Positions 34,581 to 46,541 of a DNA stretch of 64,000 nt are shown one piece after another. This DNA is from Diphasiastrum complanatum (taxonomy: Eukaryota > Streptophyta > Lycopodiopsida > Lycopodiales > Lycopodiaceae): contig CM055100.1 of NCBI GenBank assembly GCA_029204225.1, positions 50,566,606-50,630,605 of the forward strand, given 5' to 3'. Below the pieces are notes generated by a model that saw nothing but the letters and a program-made list of their open reading frames with translations, was not told where the DNA came from and ran no database searches. Each line of letters starts with the position of its first letter. Within the stretch, counting starts at the first letter, position 1. The position numbers and the translations under genes are program-made.

Positions 34581-35069
34581 GTGTGTACAATTATATATAG
34601 CAGATCCATGACTCATTAATGAGTTTGGTTTTCCTCCATATCAAAAACCCTAGCATTAATGTGGACTAGATTCAAATGTCTCCACATTCAAATTGAATCT
34701 TCTAAAACTCGTGTACTACACTTTCCCACACTTTCAGAAAGTGTTTATTCAAATGCTTTTAGACTAATATAACTTTGGAAAGTCAAACTCTAAGTCTAAT
34801 ATGAAAATTGGCTTCAATTGCCAATTATACAAATACGATCAAAATAGCAAATCTAGTTGAATTTCTCACACGTATGACCCATAACATCACAAATGTCACA
34901 TCATATTAGGTCATTATCAGAAACGGGTCGATATGCTGAAAATTTGTTACCAGTATGTGCACCCTTGCAATGAGGGCACTAGTTGTTCTCTCATCTATGA
35001 TGTACCTATCCAGTTGGTAGCTGACCAGAAATAGAACTCTAGATAGACTTCAAGGTATTTTAAAACTCC
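34581..35069. other. Unrecognised spacer
   Basis: AT-rich; no gene or repeat seen. Confidence 0.4.
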
Positions 35070-35660
35070 TTAGTGATGGTGTTGCTGATTAAGCAACTCC
35101 ATTTGGGATTTCCAAAGCTGATCACGAGTATCATTGGTCAGCTTTGATTCATGGACAACACGATGTGCTCTCCTTTTTCTAGAATCCTCAACATCGGATC
35201 CTTTGTCTTCTTCTCTGATGGCATTGGACATGGTTGTCTTTAAGGTCGTATATTCATCATTAGATCGTAGCTCACGTCTAATCCATCTGGGGAGCCCGAC
35301 TAAGAATCATATGATGAGCATGTTTTCAGTAGGCTGCTCTTGTACTTGACTCTTGAGACGTTTAAAGCATTCAATGTAGTCTCGTGCTTTTTCGTCCTTT
35401 GCCATCTTGAAATTACTTAATTTGACAAAGGGGCTTTCAATCAAATGAAACGGTTTGAAACGTTTGATGAAGGACTCTTTCAATGAAGACCAACGAGATG
35501 TAGCACTCAGCTCGGGGTCGAGAGTCAAGTCGAAAGGCTCGGTTGAGATTGTATGCAGAAGACTCGATTGAGGTTTAGGACTCGGCTCGGTTGAGGTTGA
35601 TGTGGAAGACTCGGTCAAGATGATATGCAAGGACTCGGTCCGTGGTCGAGATGGAGCCAA
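35070..35660 (-). pseudogene. Ty3/gypsy-type retrotransposon gag relic
   Basis: The minus-strand translation contains WSSLKESFIKRFKPFHL and KMAKDEKARDYIECFKRLKS, then LPRWIRRELRSNDEYTTLKT, the pattern of the plant retrotransposon gag domain (W..L...F...F, then the ...YI.RF..L pattern). A TGA at 35307-35309 interrupts an otherwise open frame that ends at a TAA at 35070-35072. Neighbouring pol sequence is absent. The N-terminal codons overlap the minisatellite at 35500-36030. Confidence 0.65.
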
Positions 35661-36030
35661 AAGTCGGCTCGGTCAAGATGTAATGCTAGGACTCGGTCGA
35701 GATGCGAAGCAAGGACTCGATCCAGAGTCAAAAGTTGGCTGAAATGATTCAGTCAAGATCAAGACTCGGTCGAGATGCTAAGCAAGGGCTCGGTCCAGAT
35801 GCGAGGAGTTGGTCGAGATGCTAAGCAAGGACTTGGTCTAGATTCAAGTCAAGGACTCGTTCAAGGTTAAATCTGTTGGTGCTCAGCTTGGACAGTGATG
35901 AAGGTAAGGACTCGGTCCAGCGACGAAGATCAGGGATCTGTCGAGAACGAAGTCATGGACTCGGTCCAGATGCAAGTTCAGGACTGGGGGGAGGACGAGG
36001 TCGTGGACTCGGTCGAGGACAAAGACGACG
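35500..36030 (+). repeat. Degenerate minisatellite with GACTCGGTC core
   Basis: The word GACTCGGTC or close variants (GACTCGGTCGAGATG, GACTCGGTCCAGATGC) recurs about 15-20 times at irregular spacing of roughly 20-40 bases, often followed by CTAAGCAAG. Confidence 0.75.
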
Positions 36031-37013
36031 TGAGAAGAAAGATAGGGCAATGTTTAAGAGGGATGAAAAGAAAGGAGCAGAGCGGTGTGGATGGATGGAG
36101 CGGGCGTGTAGATCAAAATCAGAACGTCTAAAACTCGTCAGATTTGCAGACATGTTGGGAAAATAGTTGCAAGGATCTGAGTATTTGTGAATGTCATATA
36201 CAAATAATGCATTTTCAAGCATTTTGTGTATGTGTTCAAGTGGCAACGATGCCAAATGTTCACTGATTTTCTATCAGCATATTGATTCTTCAGATCTATT
36301 ATAATTGGCACATTCTTATTCAGGTTTTCTTACTGTCGCTGTTACCAGACTCTACAAGTCGTTCTTGGCAATCAGAGTCTTGGTTTAACGTTCAGCCAAG
36401 TATTGTAGTATAGTATTTATTCTGTCTGTCAGAGGATGCTCAGATAACATTCACTCTTGAAAACGTACTCACATTACTTGAATATATGCAAGTCATGGTA
36501 CTCATCGATGGATCCGAATGCAACTTGGATGAACACCTACAATTCCTACCTCTAAATGCTACATAAGTCAAACGAAATAGATCCTTATGAACTGAAATTA
36601 ACATACATGCAACAAAACATAATCAAGAGCAAGAAAAAAAAAAAGCTAATTAGCAAGCATAACAAGTGCAAGAATCAATTAACACTCATCTCTTGATTCT
36701 TGGACTTCCCAAGGACATCAAGAACTGAAATATAAATTGATATGCAAGATCTAAACCACAATTTCAACCTATTCAATTTACTTGAATGCTTGATTCTACA
36801 CTAATCCACAAACAAGAAAGCTAATTCACTCTAATCCACAATGCGTAAGGAAAGGAAACAAGAAACTAAGCTAATTTCACAACCACACACACAAAGGGAT
36901 GGAAGTGCATGATCATAAAAGCATCACTCAAGACAACTAGAATGATCAAGGAGCTCAAGATTGCCAAAACTCGTGGAGGATCTTCTATTTCATAACAAGA
37001 GTAGAGACAATAC

Positions 37014-37018
<5 letters not shown>
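36031..37018. other. Unrecognised spacer
   Basis: AT-rich with no convincing gene; an A-rich run at 36630-36645. Confidence 0.35.

Positions 37019-37082
<64 letters not shown>
37019..37082 (+). repeat. (CT)n microsatellite
   Basis: About 31 CT repeats, followed by a T-rich stretch to 37355. Confidence 0.95.
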
Positions 37083-37085
<3 letters not shown>

Positions 37086-37354
37086 TTTTTTCTCTTTACT
37101 GCCAAAATTTTTTTTTTGATTTTTTTTTATTTAATAGTTTTTTTTTTGTGAGTTTTTCTCATTTGATTTTTTTAAGTTTTGATTCTTTTTTTAATTTTTC
37201 TTTTGCATGCTTTGATAATTTTTATTTTTTTAATTCTTTTACTCTTTCTCTTCTCTCCTCCCTCCTCCATTTAAAAAAAAAAAAATTGATAGGCCCTTTT
37301 TTTTAATTACCTCTATTGCATGTTTTGATAATTTCAAATTTTTTAATTCTTTTA

Positions 37355-37359
<5 letters not shown>

Positions 37360-37446
<87 letters not shown>
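37360..37446 (+). repeat. (CT)n microsatellite
   Basis: About 42 CT repeats. Confidence 0.95.
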
Positions 37447-37448
<2 letters not shown>

Positions 37449-37489
37449 CTTCCCTTCTTTCTTTTTGCATTTTTCTTTTTTAAGAATTT

Positions 37490-38070
37490 GACGGGTGGGG
37501 GGTAGCCCTTGCCCCCCACCCCCCCACAGCTCGCTGGTCGCGAGAGCAGGCTAGGCCAAGCGGGGGTTGGGGGCTCACCAAAACAATCGGGGCCAGCCCC
37601 TTGTTGGCGAGGGGCTCCCCCCGGGCCCCCTCCCACGCTCCTCTACCTACCCTCACTCCTTCCATGTTTTCTTTTATTTCACGAAGAAAGGATTGTGAAT
37701 ATATTGTTAAGCCATTTGACATCAGCTTGTCGACTCCCCTTCCCCTCGATTCGCACCCCCCCCCCCCCCTTGACCTGCGACCCTCCCTACAGGTCATCGG
37801 GACTTACTCGTCGGGCGAGTAGGACTCGGCGACCTGCAGGGCGGGGGGGGGATCGAAGGGAGGGGCTTCGAGCGAGGGTGGCCGGGGGCGTTTGGGTGCG
37901 GGAGGGGGGGTCGAGCAAGGGTGGTCGGGGGCAACCCCTCGCTGAGGGGGGGGAGGGGGAGGGATCGAGGGGAGGGGGGTCAAGTGAGGGTAGCCGGGGG
38001 CAACCCCTCGCCAATGAGGGGCTGCCCCCGGTCGTTTGGGTGCGGGAGGGGGGGGGGGGGGGGGGGGGCT
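37490..38070. repeat. G/C-homopolymer-rich block
   Basis: Runs of 5-24 G or C, including 38046-38069. Imperfect repeats of GGTGGTCGGGGGCAACCCCT and GGTAGCCGGGGGCAACCCCT and a GTTTGGGTGCGGGAGGGGG word occur twice. Frames open through it are compositional. Confidence 0.8.
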
Positions 38071-38618
38071 TCCATAATTCTATGTATGTTATTTTGTTCG
38101 TTGTTTAGCCAGAATCGTTCCAAATTGGATTCAGGTGAAAGAGAAAGGAATCCATCAGCAAAATTTGCAAGCAACCTCACACTCAGCTTCTACGCACACC
38201 AACATATTTGTGAGAGATATACTAGACATTCGCAATCAACAAGTAGCAATCAACCAAATGCATATAGGGCTCTGCTAAATTTTAGTTAGCATTGGAGAGC
38301 AGATAGGCTTCAACAGCCTTGAAGGTCCGTAATGCTCCATCTTTCGCTTTCTCCAGAGACCCCGGAGTCTTCCACAATCATTTCGTACTCGTAATGGATA
38401 CCTCATGCATATTATGCCCATTTTTGGATAAATTAAAAAGCAAAAAATATGTTTGTTATTTTCAAAGGCAGATTCTACACTTCTTTTTCTGCCTGTCTGT
38501 GCCTGTCCGTACGGATTTCGTACGACTTCCACGTGGCACATTTGTGTTGGTCAGTCAAAGTCAAACCTGCCTATTATGCTTCGTAATGTACTTCTGAAAA
38601 AATTCCAGGTATCCATTA

Positions 38619-38716
38619 CGCAATGGAAGAAGCCGGGCAAAGGCCATTCTGCCCGGTTCGGCTTTCCAAAAAAATTTAGGCTCGAACGGCCTCTGGCCGG
38701 CTCTTTCCATAATGCG
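38619..38716. repeat. ~100-base foldback sequence
   Basis: CGCAATGGAAGAAGCCGGG at the left is nearly complementary to GCCGGCTCTTTCCATAATGCG at the right; a second small stem (CCGGGC/GCCCGG) lies inside. It may be a small MITE-like insertion next to the Bet v 1 pseudogene exon. No target duplication was seen. Confidence 0.5.
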
Positions 38717-38742
38717 AAAACCCAGTCTAAAACGTTGCACTC

Positions 38743-39265
38743 TCATGCAACCGATGATTTGATGGTGGTCTTGGCATAGCTTAAGTCCGTGCCCACTTAT
38801 CCACCCTCCACAATGCTCGCAACAATTGTGCACGAGTCTTCATCTACACTTTCAATCTTCTCCTTCAAGAATGTAGCGTGACTCATAATTGCAAATAAAG
38901 CATGAAGCGAAGCATTAATATGATAGGAACTTCAAATATTTGGAACCTAGTCAGCATGTGTCAGCTGGTTATTACTGATACTCACCACCAGTGACCGTCA
39001 AATTTAATATAGCTAAACATAGAGCCACTTTGAGTAACTTGCTCCAATTTCAAGGATAAATAGATGTAGGACATTAGGGCGTGTTACCTGATCTGAAATT
39101 GAGTTGTCTGACACTGCCAGCAGCGTGGCCATCACCCTCAACAATTTCGACGTTGTTCACAAAGCCTGGAAGAGCCTTTGCAAGCAAAGTAGGGTCGTTG
39201 AGAGCTGCCCACAGATTCTAATGTGGCACGTTGATGTCAAACTGAGCTGATATTTTTCCCATCAT
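38743..39265 (-). pseudogene. Bet v 1 / major-latex-protein-like pseudogene
   Basis: The family binds small hydrophobic ligands (hormones, metabolites) in the cytosol; proteins are about 150-160 residues from two exons. Exon 1 (39088-39265) reads MMGKISAQFDINVP then, after a TAG in frame, LWAALNDPTLLAKALPGFVN and VEIVEGDGHAAGSVRQLNF, including the family's glycine-rich EGDG loop, and stops at a GT donor (GTAACA) in the conserved intron position near codon 60. Exon 2 (38743 to about 38881) reads LKEKIESVDEDSCTIVASIV then EGG, a TAA, and VGTDLSYAKTTIK before a TGA. The C-terminal helix is not recognisable. Three stops make it a pseudogene. Confidence 0.75.
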
Positions 39266-39769
39266 TTTTTATCCTTTTCTGATTTACCGCAACGAAATTG
39301 CAATGACAACTTGCTGCTGCAGTCATATCACACACTCTTAAACGTTCAATAAATTTGGTCTGTACTTGAGATATGATTAGCTACATAGAGTGGGATCAAG
39401 AGTGTATACCTGCCTTACTACTATATTACACCTGCTCTATCAATCTAATGAATAAAGAGCTCATAACAACGCCATTCGCATCAGTACAGGAAGCTCGTCA
39501 TAGGTATAAATAATTAGGTGCTTAAATGCCAGAATGCCAAATATCTAACTACAGACCAGTCACTCAATTATAGATACGATCAGCACCAACTTGAACTTAC
39601 TTTGTATGGGGCTAATTGGGTTGCGGTTGTCGTCTGCTGAAGACCTTCTAAGATGGACGAGTGCGATAATTGTCAGCTAATTGAGCATCCGAAGTCGGGA
39701 CTCATAATAGGCTGGGGAAGGATGTGCGGAGCGATTGCTTTATATGCACATTTGAAATATTTTGCTAAC

Positions 39770-39770
<1 letters not shown>
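39266..39770. other. 5' flank of the Bet v 1-like pseudogene
   Basis: No gene recognised. Confidence 0.4.

Positions 39771-39838
<68 letters not shown>
39771..39838 (+). repeat. (GA)n microsatellite
   Basis: About 33 GA repeats. Confidence 0.95.
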
Positions 39839-39843
<5 letters not shown>

Positions 39844-39942
39844 ACAAGTATTTGTATTTGTTGGATGGAAGGATTCGTTACAAATTTTTAAGAGACATTT
39901 TTACAAGTATTTGTTGGATGGAAGGATTCGTTACAAATTTTT
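39838..39942 (+). repeat. ~55-base tandem duplication
   Basis: ATTTTTACAAGTATTTGT through GGATTCGTTACAAATTTTTAA occurs twice in succession. Confidence 0.85.
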
Positions 39943-42094
39943 AAAGCTACCCTTGGAAAAGTCCATTGAGCTTCCGAGACAACTTGTTCGAAAAGGTACT
40001 GGCCTACTTTATTTCAAAAAACTAAAAGATACAAACTGTTATCTCAAGCTTGAGTGTTCAATTCTTAGTGCACTATCACAACGAAGCACATTTTCTATTG
40101 TGTTTCATTCCTAAGGATTATGCTTTGTTTGTAAAGAAAGTGTTGTAGTGCTAGTTTACAGCTCAATAGAATTACCCTATCAATTTAGTTTGTCTAGCAG
40201 CGACATCATCTTCGTCTTCAGAGTTATCTAGATACAATTTAAGATCTCGTTGCAGAAGAGATAGTTGTGATAGCCAACAATTTGTTTCAAGTTTTGCCCC
40301 AACAATAGAACTTGAATCTCCTATATTTGAGGAGCAATACATGGAGCCGTTGTCTGAACAACCAGATACATAACCATTCTATGAGGTCGTTAGACGTACT
40401 CAAGAGTCTACCGCACAGGATGATGACCCACCCTTGCAAAGCCATACTCAACTTCATGATGACATATTTGAGTCCGTGCATGTTTCCATCCAAGAGACGC
40501 CCACAAAAGGTAAAGACCTTGTTTCTTGTTTGAATCACTTTTGCTCTTATTTTTTTTTAATCATTTAGTATCACATATTTGTGAGGCATTATGTTTTATA
40601 GAGTTTCTACTGTATTTGAGACATTATTCTCATTATTTTGATACAGACATATCTATGTCAATAAGTTCTGACAAGACTAAAAGTCCCAACCAGCATCCCT
40701 GTACCTTTTGTTCCATTATGCAAGATGAAGCTGTGAGGCTAATCAGGGAAGACTTGTCTCATCTAAAAGACGAATTTCGCAAGTATGGCTACCTGGAGTC
40801 AAAGGGCTCCTTCACTTTTTATCATGCACCAACATGGATGGAATGAAATTGAGGTAACTCCTCCAATCATTTTAGAGTGGGCCCTGTGGCACGTCGTATA
40901 CGAGGAGTTTGAGGCCAACCTTGCAAGAAGCTTGGAGTGGTCCCTGGAGTGGCTCTTGTTAATATGTTGTTGTATACGAACACCTCTAAAATATCTACTT
41001 TGATATCTCATAGTCCATGTCTAAGTGCAACTATGAATTTATTAATACAATGGTACTCTTCATTCTATGGAATAATAAGTGAATTTATCTATTTGCAATA
41101 TCAAATTATTATGAATTATATTAGAGCTATAGTATAGATTTTTGGAGCCACTCTCATGATCTCTCATTTATTGTTGCAGGCTCAATGAAGCATATGTCAA
41201 GCCCAATCTATCTGATAGAATATTTCATATCAGACAGTCTGGTTCTGTTGACAAAGAAGCTCTTTTGAAACACATTACTCACGAAGATTTGATTTGGATG
41301 GGCAAAGAGCTAGAAAAGGAGACCAAGAGAGAAGGAGCTTAGAAGACATGGCTCTTTGGCACTCCTGAGCCAGATCGTCTATACGCTATGGCATTATTTT
41401 TTGGTACATGATAATTATCACCATAGCAATTTTGAAGACTTTTTATGGATAAATCTAAACTCATATGTAGGACGAGTTTGAAGAGAGGACAAAGGAATAG
41501 CAAGTCGAATCATCAAAATTAGGAGAACAAGCAAGGGAACATGCCATGAAGGAAACAAAATGGCATTTCAAGGTGAAGTGCTACAAGCTTTCTCAGGTAG
41601 CCAATCCTGCAAATGGTGATGACTTTTTTCGACCGGTGATGATTATTCCATGGGACAAGCCCAAGCTTCACATGGCTTCAAAGGAGAAGCTAGTCCATTC
41701 TAATGCATTTAATCAAAAAGTAAATGTTTTGATTAATTCATCAGATTTAATTGAAATAGAACTTGATAAATGTACAACCCATGCTTTTTGTTTGATTGAT
41801 TGTGAAAACTTTCTAATTTACACTTTTTATATCGGAGTGTAGATTAGTGTAGATTAGTGCAGCTAGAAAGGCGAACATATTGAAAATTATGATCAATCCT
41901 TCAGAACATCCTTCTGTTGCTTGCAAAAAACTACCATCAATTTTCACAACATGTGGACATTGGAGTAACTTGGAGGGTGGACAGTCCATGTACATCAGTG
42001 CTATGGTTGCATCGATAAGACTTTTTACATTTTGCTATTATTTACATCTACTCAGTGTACATTTGAGATTGGATAACAAGCTCATGGTTTTAAT
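39943..42094 (+). other. Cluster of unidentified short open frames
   Basis: Plus-strand frames at about 40638-40846 (CTFCSIMQDEAVRLIREDLS), 41181-41342 (LSDRIFHIRQSGSVDKEALL) and 41546-41842 (KETKWHFKVKCYKLSQVANP) have amino-acid usage that looks coding. They could be exons or pieces of a degenerate transposon gene. Stops separate them and no family was recognised. Confidence 0.25.
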
Positions 42095-43006
42095 TATTAG
42101 ATTTCTTATGCTCAGCCTTAACAAATCGTTCAAGTAATGAGCATCCTGAAAACAGTCGAAGGCCGACAACATATTTCGGACCTTCGCATTTGTCCAAACT
42201 TCATTTTTCCTTAAAACATTTTTTCGTTTTAAGGCACTGTCGTCTTTTTCGCACCTTCGGAAAAATGCGACACTGTCGGGTTTTTTGCCTTTTTTCGCAC
42301 CTCGGGGATTTTTGTGCCTTAATCGTTCTAAGGCACCTTCGCCTTTTTCACAATGTCGGAAAAAAATGACATTGGCGAGAAAAAGCAACAGTCGGGTTTT
42401 TGCTTTGGGAAAAATGCGACACTATGACCAAATTTCAATTTAAAGGCACTATCGGGTTTTTTGCATTTCTCTACCTTCGCTTTAAAGGCACCTTCGGGAT
42501 TTTCGCACCTTTAGGATTTACATGCTTTCTCTGTTCAAGGGCACTTTTGCATTTTTTTGGGTTTTTCCATGGTAGACCGACGTCGCCAACTTATAATCAA
42601 CCCTGAAAATAGATGGACCGCTAAATATCCCAAGGGTGGTTACCCACTTTGTACAATACAAAGACTGGCGTAAATTACATTCAATGCTTGTAAGATATTT
42701 TTTTAAGACACTTGTAAATATATATTACTAGCTGAATCAAGCAATGTAAGTGTTTTAACATTATAATCAAAGTTCTTTTGTAGCCAACGTTATCACGCTC
42801 AACAAGCTGAAGTTATCACTTCAAGCCATTGTACTCGCTGTTGATATTAATCAGAGTGCAATTTTTGTCTCACTACTGTATTGTTCATTTGCACAATTTT
42901 GTATGAATGATTCATCTTGAATATTTCTGTTGCTAACTATTGTGTTTCAATTCCTACACGCCTACGCTCAAGCTTCTGCTGCCAATCATCCCCAAGTTTT
43001 ACGACA
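42095..43006 (+). mobile_element. Copia 5' LTR
   Basis: 912 bases from TATTAGATTTCTTATGC (first G mutated) to TTTTACGACA, immediately before the primer site. Rich in CTTCG, AAGGCACC and GCGACACTGTCGGG words. Confidence 0.8.
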
Positions 43007-43018
43007 TGGTATCAGAGC
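43007..43018 (+). promoter_or_regulatory. Copia primer binding site
   Basis: TGGTATCAGAGC, initiator-Met tRNA type, adjoining the LTR end. Confidence 0.9.
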
Positions 43019-43149
43019 GGGCATTTCAGTAATCTGCATTTCTACTGTGGATTATCAATCTTGTTTTTACCAAGATGTCTCTCTAGCAAACGCACAGCCA
43101 ACAATATTCCGACAATCATTGTTTCTACCAACGATCTCATTCAACCAGA

Positions 43150-43967
43150 ATGGATCCATCATCTAGTTCATCTCACATTGACAAACTTGATGGAGATAAC
43201 TACCGTTTCTGAAAATTCAAAATGAAGGTTATACTACTAGCCAAAGAACTATGGGACATCGTTGATGGCACAGAGCTCAAACCAGAAGGTGATACAGCCA
43301 GCATCACCAAGTGGAGACAAAGAGATGGCAAAATATTTGCCATGATCACCTTCAACATCAAGAATACTCAGATCAGCCACATACGTGTTATTCAAACTGT
43401 TAAGAATGCATGGGACATCTTAGCAATTCTCTACAACATCAAGGATGTTACTTCTAAATTAGACTTGAAAAAAAAATTCTTCACCCTGAGGATGTCTGAC
43501 GCAGAAAGTGTTTCGAGTCATCTCAGCACGTTCAAAAATCTTATGGAGCAGATAACTGCAACTGGCTCAATCATAGAAGATTTCGATGTAGTCATGACTC
43601 TATTATCGAGTCTATTTGAAACCTACGAAAATTGGGTAATGGCAATTTCTACCCAGGAGCACCTCACTCTATCAAGAGTAATATCGCTGCTTCTACAAGA
43701 GGAGATCAGAAGATCAGCATCCTCCTCAGGCTCAGGATTGGATCCCCAAGCTCTATATTCAAAAAATCAGAAGTTTAGATCCAAGAGGTCTACACAGTCA
43801 GACTATCCTAACAACAAGGGCAACATGCAACGACCTATATCAAACACACCATCAACTTCAGAGTCTTCAACCTTCCATCCAAGACAAAATGTATTCTGTA
43901 AGTACCGTAAGAGGACTGGTCACCTTATCAAGGATTGCAGAACGCTGCAATACAACAACAAAAGATC
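43150..43967 (+). pseudogene. Copia gag
   Basis: Starts MDPSSSSHIDKLDGDNYRF, then a TGA where Trp is usual, then an open frame from 43222: KMKVILLAKELWDIVDGTEL, WRQRDGKIFAMITFNI, LMEQITATGSIIEDFDVVMT. The UBN2-type gag fold and a zinc knuckle follow, the latter degenerate (CKYRKRTGHLIKDC; the second cysteine is Arg). Apart from the TGA the gag frame is nearly intact, making this the best gag of its family in the window. Confidence 0.85.
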
Positions 43968-44243
43968 GATTTCGAGTATTTGGACTCAGGTGCATCACAG
44001 CACAGGACTCACCATCGACACTGGTTTCATGACTACAAGTCATACACCCATCCTACAGTTGTGCAACTTGGAGACAACTTGACTCATACTATCGAGGGTG
44101 TAGGAATAGTCAAAGTCGAATTCCAGAAAGGTGATGTTATGTTTTTGTCCAATGTTCTTCACATTCCAAATCTGACCAAAAACCTACTCTCAGTTAGCAG
44201 AATCACAGATTCGGGTCAAAGGGTCGAATTCGATAGACGTGCC
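43968..44243 (+). pseudogene. Copia protease fragment
   Basis: YLDSGASQHRTHHRHWF has the D-S-G catalytic motif, followed by VVQLGDNLTHTIEG and IPNLTKNLLSVSRI. It is in another frame from gag and ends at VEFDRR where the CACTA sequence begins. Confidence 0.8.
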
Positions 44244-44655
44244 CACTACAACAATTGCCGCGATTTTCAACGTGAAATCGCGTTTTAATTTTTTTTTAAA
44301 TCGATGCGGGAGTCGAAAAACGCATCGCCATAGGGTCGTCGAAATCCATCGCATTTAAAATCTGTCGGAATCCGACGACAAACCCAAAACCAGTATCTGG
44401 CCAGTAAAAACATTTATCGAAAAACATGCCACGTGGACATCGGAGTTCGACTACCCTGCCACGTGGATGTCGAAATCCGACGTTCACATGGTAGAAAAAA
44501 AAAACGTGAAAAATTAATTTTCCCGTTTTTTTTTTGCCACGTGGACGTTAGATTCCGACAATTTTTTTTGTTTTGCCACGTGGCCGTCCGAACCCGACGC
44601 TTTTTTTTTTTCTTTGAAATCCCACGGATTTTAAATGTGTCGGGATTTTGACATT
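44244..44655 (+). mobile_element. CACTA (En/Spm-type) terminal fragment
   Basis: Begins CACTACAACAATTGCCGCGA, the CACTA-type terminus, and then carries at least four subterminal repeats of GCCACGTGGACGTCGGATTC type (about 44411, 44459, 44537 and 44576, each ending near TCCGAC). The opposite terminus (TTGTAGTG) was not found to the right, so only one end is called. It interrupts the copia protease. Confidence 0.65.
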
Positions 44656-45786
44656 GCTAAAAAATAGAAAAAAAGCTAAAATTTCATGATAGGAACTCTT
44701 ACTTCAGTGTGGAGATTATGACAAGAACTGCAAATATACTATGTATGCCATATAGTACTACATAGCAACTAACCTCTTACAATCGTTTCAAACATGTAGA
44801 ATGAATATTTAGATCAACTATGATTCACAATATTAATCAAGTCACTAATACACTACAAACCCATTCGTTGACTGGTATGGAAACTAATATAAATTGCAAC
44901 CAAACATACTCCAATTGACAGGAAGTACATATGGAAAATAAATGATTTCGGAAAATGACATAGATGAAACGAACTGAAAATAGATAAAGCCACACCTATT
45001 TGTGAGTGCATATGCATGTAGCCGGAAAGCAAAAAAGTGCTAGTCATAAATGCTTCAATTGATTCTACTATGTTTGTCACTTTGCTTATGTCCTTTGCTA
45101 GGATAGAACTGCTCTCAACTAGAACAACCATGAGGGCTCTCATTGACAATAAATCAATGAATTCTCAATGGTCGTTGATAGATCAGCTTTAGACAATAGT
45201 TGCAAGCTTCCTTTCCATGGTCGTGAAGGCTCAGCTAGCTGAGTCTCTGATGTGACAACTAGCTTAGTGATGGCTTTCCTTCATATCTAGTACTCATAGG
45301 CATAGTGAAGGCTTGCAAAGTAATAGCAGTGATGGTCAGATGTATTCTATAGGTAGCGATGTTAATAATCACATCTCTCTACTCTCTTTTGGAAATCAGC
45401 AATAATCCTTCAGTACTTTGGAATCAACGTTCAATTCCTCAGTGGCTATAACATGATTGAATGGTTAGATGGCTCACTCGTTTGGCAGCGATGGTAGGCT
45501 AGCTCTCCAAATCTTGCAAGGAAAACTGGATTCTAACTCATAGAACAGAGATATCTCAAGCGAGATAGTCAGTCAATGGTACTCTTCAAAGTTCATTTTG
45601 AGTTCTGATTTTCAACAGAAATGCCATCATACTGATCACGCTTCACTAGCTTTCTCAAGCTGATATCTCATTTTACATGTATCAGGCAGCGATGGATTAT
45701 CCTTTATGGCTCAATAGGGAGTAGTAACAAGGTAGCCATACTAGATCTGATGGGAATCAAGCTCTGACTACTACCAATGAGAATCG
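44656..45786. other. Unrecognised region; possible retroelement leader at right edge
   Basis: No coding domain. On the minus strand 45787 downward follows a primer site and could be an untranslated leader of an element related to the copia at 45801-50272. A GGGAATCAAGCTCTGA/GAGAATCGAGCTCTGA duplication lies at about 45750-45793. Confidence 0.35.
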
Positions 45787-45787
45787 A

Positions 45788-45799
45788 GCTCTGATACCA
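45788..45799 (-). promoter_or_regulatory. Primer binding site, minus strand
   Basis: Reverse complement TGGTATCAGAGC, one base from the LTR at 45801. Confidence 0.75.
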
Positions 45800-45800
45800 C

Positions 45801-46541
45801 TGATGCGAATCGATGCAAAATGAAATGAACGAAACAAGAATGAATTCGAATGGAGTTCGGATATGATTGCTGGTCATTGCCTGTTGTATGACCTACGTTT
45901 AAGTTAATTCAGTATTCAACAAGATTAAACATATGTGCGGAATGGATAAAATAAGCGAATGAGATGCACGAACAATAAGCAGACAATAACTCAATCGAGA
46001 TCAAAAAATTTAGAATGATATGTGCATAACAGCTACAACATCATCTATTGATCCTCTTTGTTTTAAGCACTGTGTGACAGACCTACACAACGCATTGGCG
46101 TGAGAGAAGTGGTGTTCTCCCAGGAACAATGTCTCGCTTACTAGCGGACTTCTTGGATCTATGTGAATCCTGCTTACAAAATTGTCTCGCTCACTGGTGG
46201 ACTTCTCTATTCTATATTTTGTCTATCTGTGTATGTGTATATCATTAGTGCACCTAGCAACTACATATATTTAGAGTAAAATTTCTGATTAGATAGATTA
46301 AACAGTCTAAGACTATACTTCATGGTACTTGTTTGATCTTCCTGGTCTTTTGGAGCGCGAAGGTCGAACGTATTTGACCTTCGAGTGTCTCGAACACTTT
46401 CATTTCACGTCGTTCGACCTTCTCCTGTTGTTTGTGTTGTTCGCAAACTTTTCATCTTTGAAGTCTTTGTTTTTGAGGTATTTGTCAGGTTGGAGTCGAG
46501 AGCTAGCAGAGCTTTGGTAATAGAAACACTTTATTTCTTCA
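45801..46541 (-). mobile_element. Copia LTR, minus strand (left-hand copy)
   Basis: TG...CA bounded (TGATGCGAAT to TTTCTTCA on the plus strand), 741 bases. On its right is the polypurine tract (minus strand GAGAGGGAGC), so it acts as 3' LTR of the element; on its left is a primer site, as for a 5' LTR. Confidence 0.7.

Larger units (their letters stand above)
42095..44243 (+). mobile_element. Ty1/copia element, 5' half
   Basis: 5' LTR, primer site, gag and protease of the same family as 15818-18436. It is cut off in the region after protease by the CACTA end at 44244. Its matching RT and 3' LTR may be the piece at 50478-51208. Confidence 0.85.

Noticed and set aside
37509-38289. Gly/Pro-rich frames up to 199 codons
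   Set aside because: Compositional frames in a G/C homopolymer block, open in several frames at once.
44852-44865. CACTACAAACCC as a second CACTA terminus
   Set aside because: Same orientation as the one at 44244 and without subterminal repeats; no inverted partner found.
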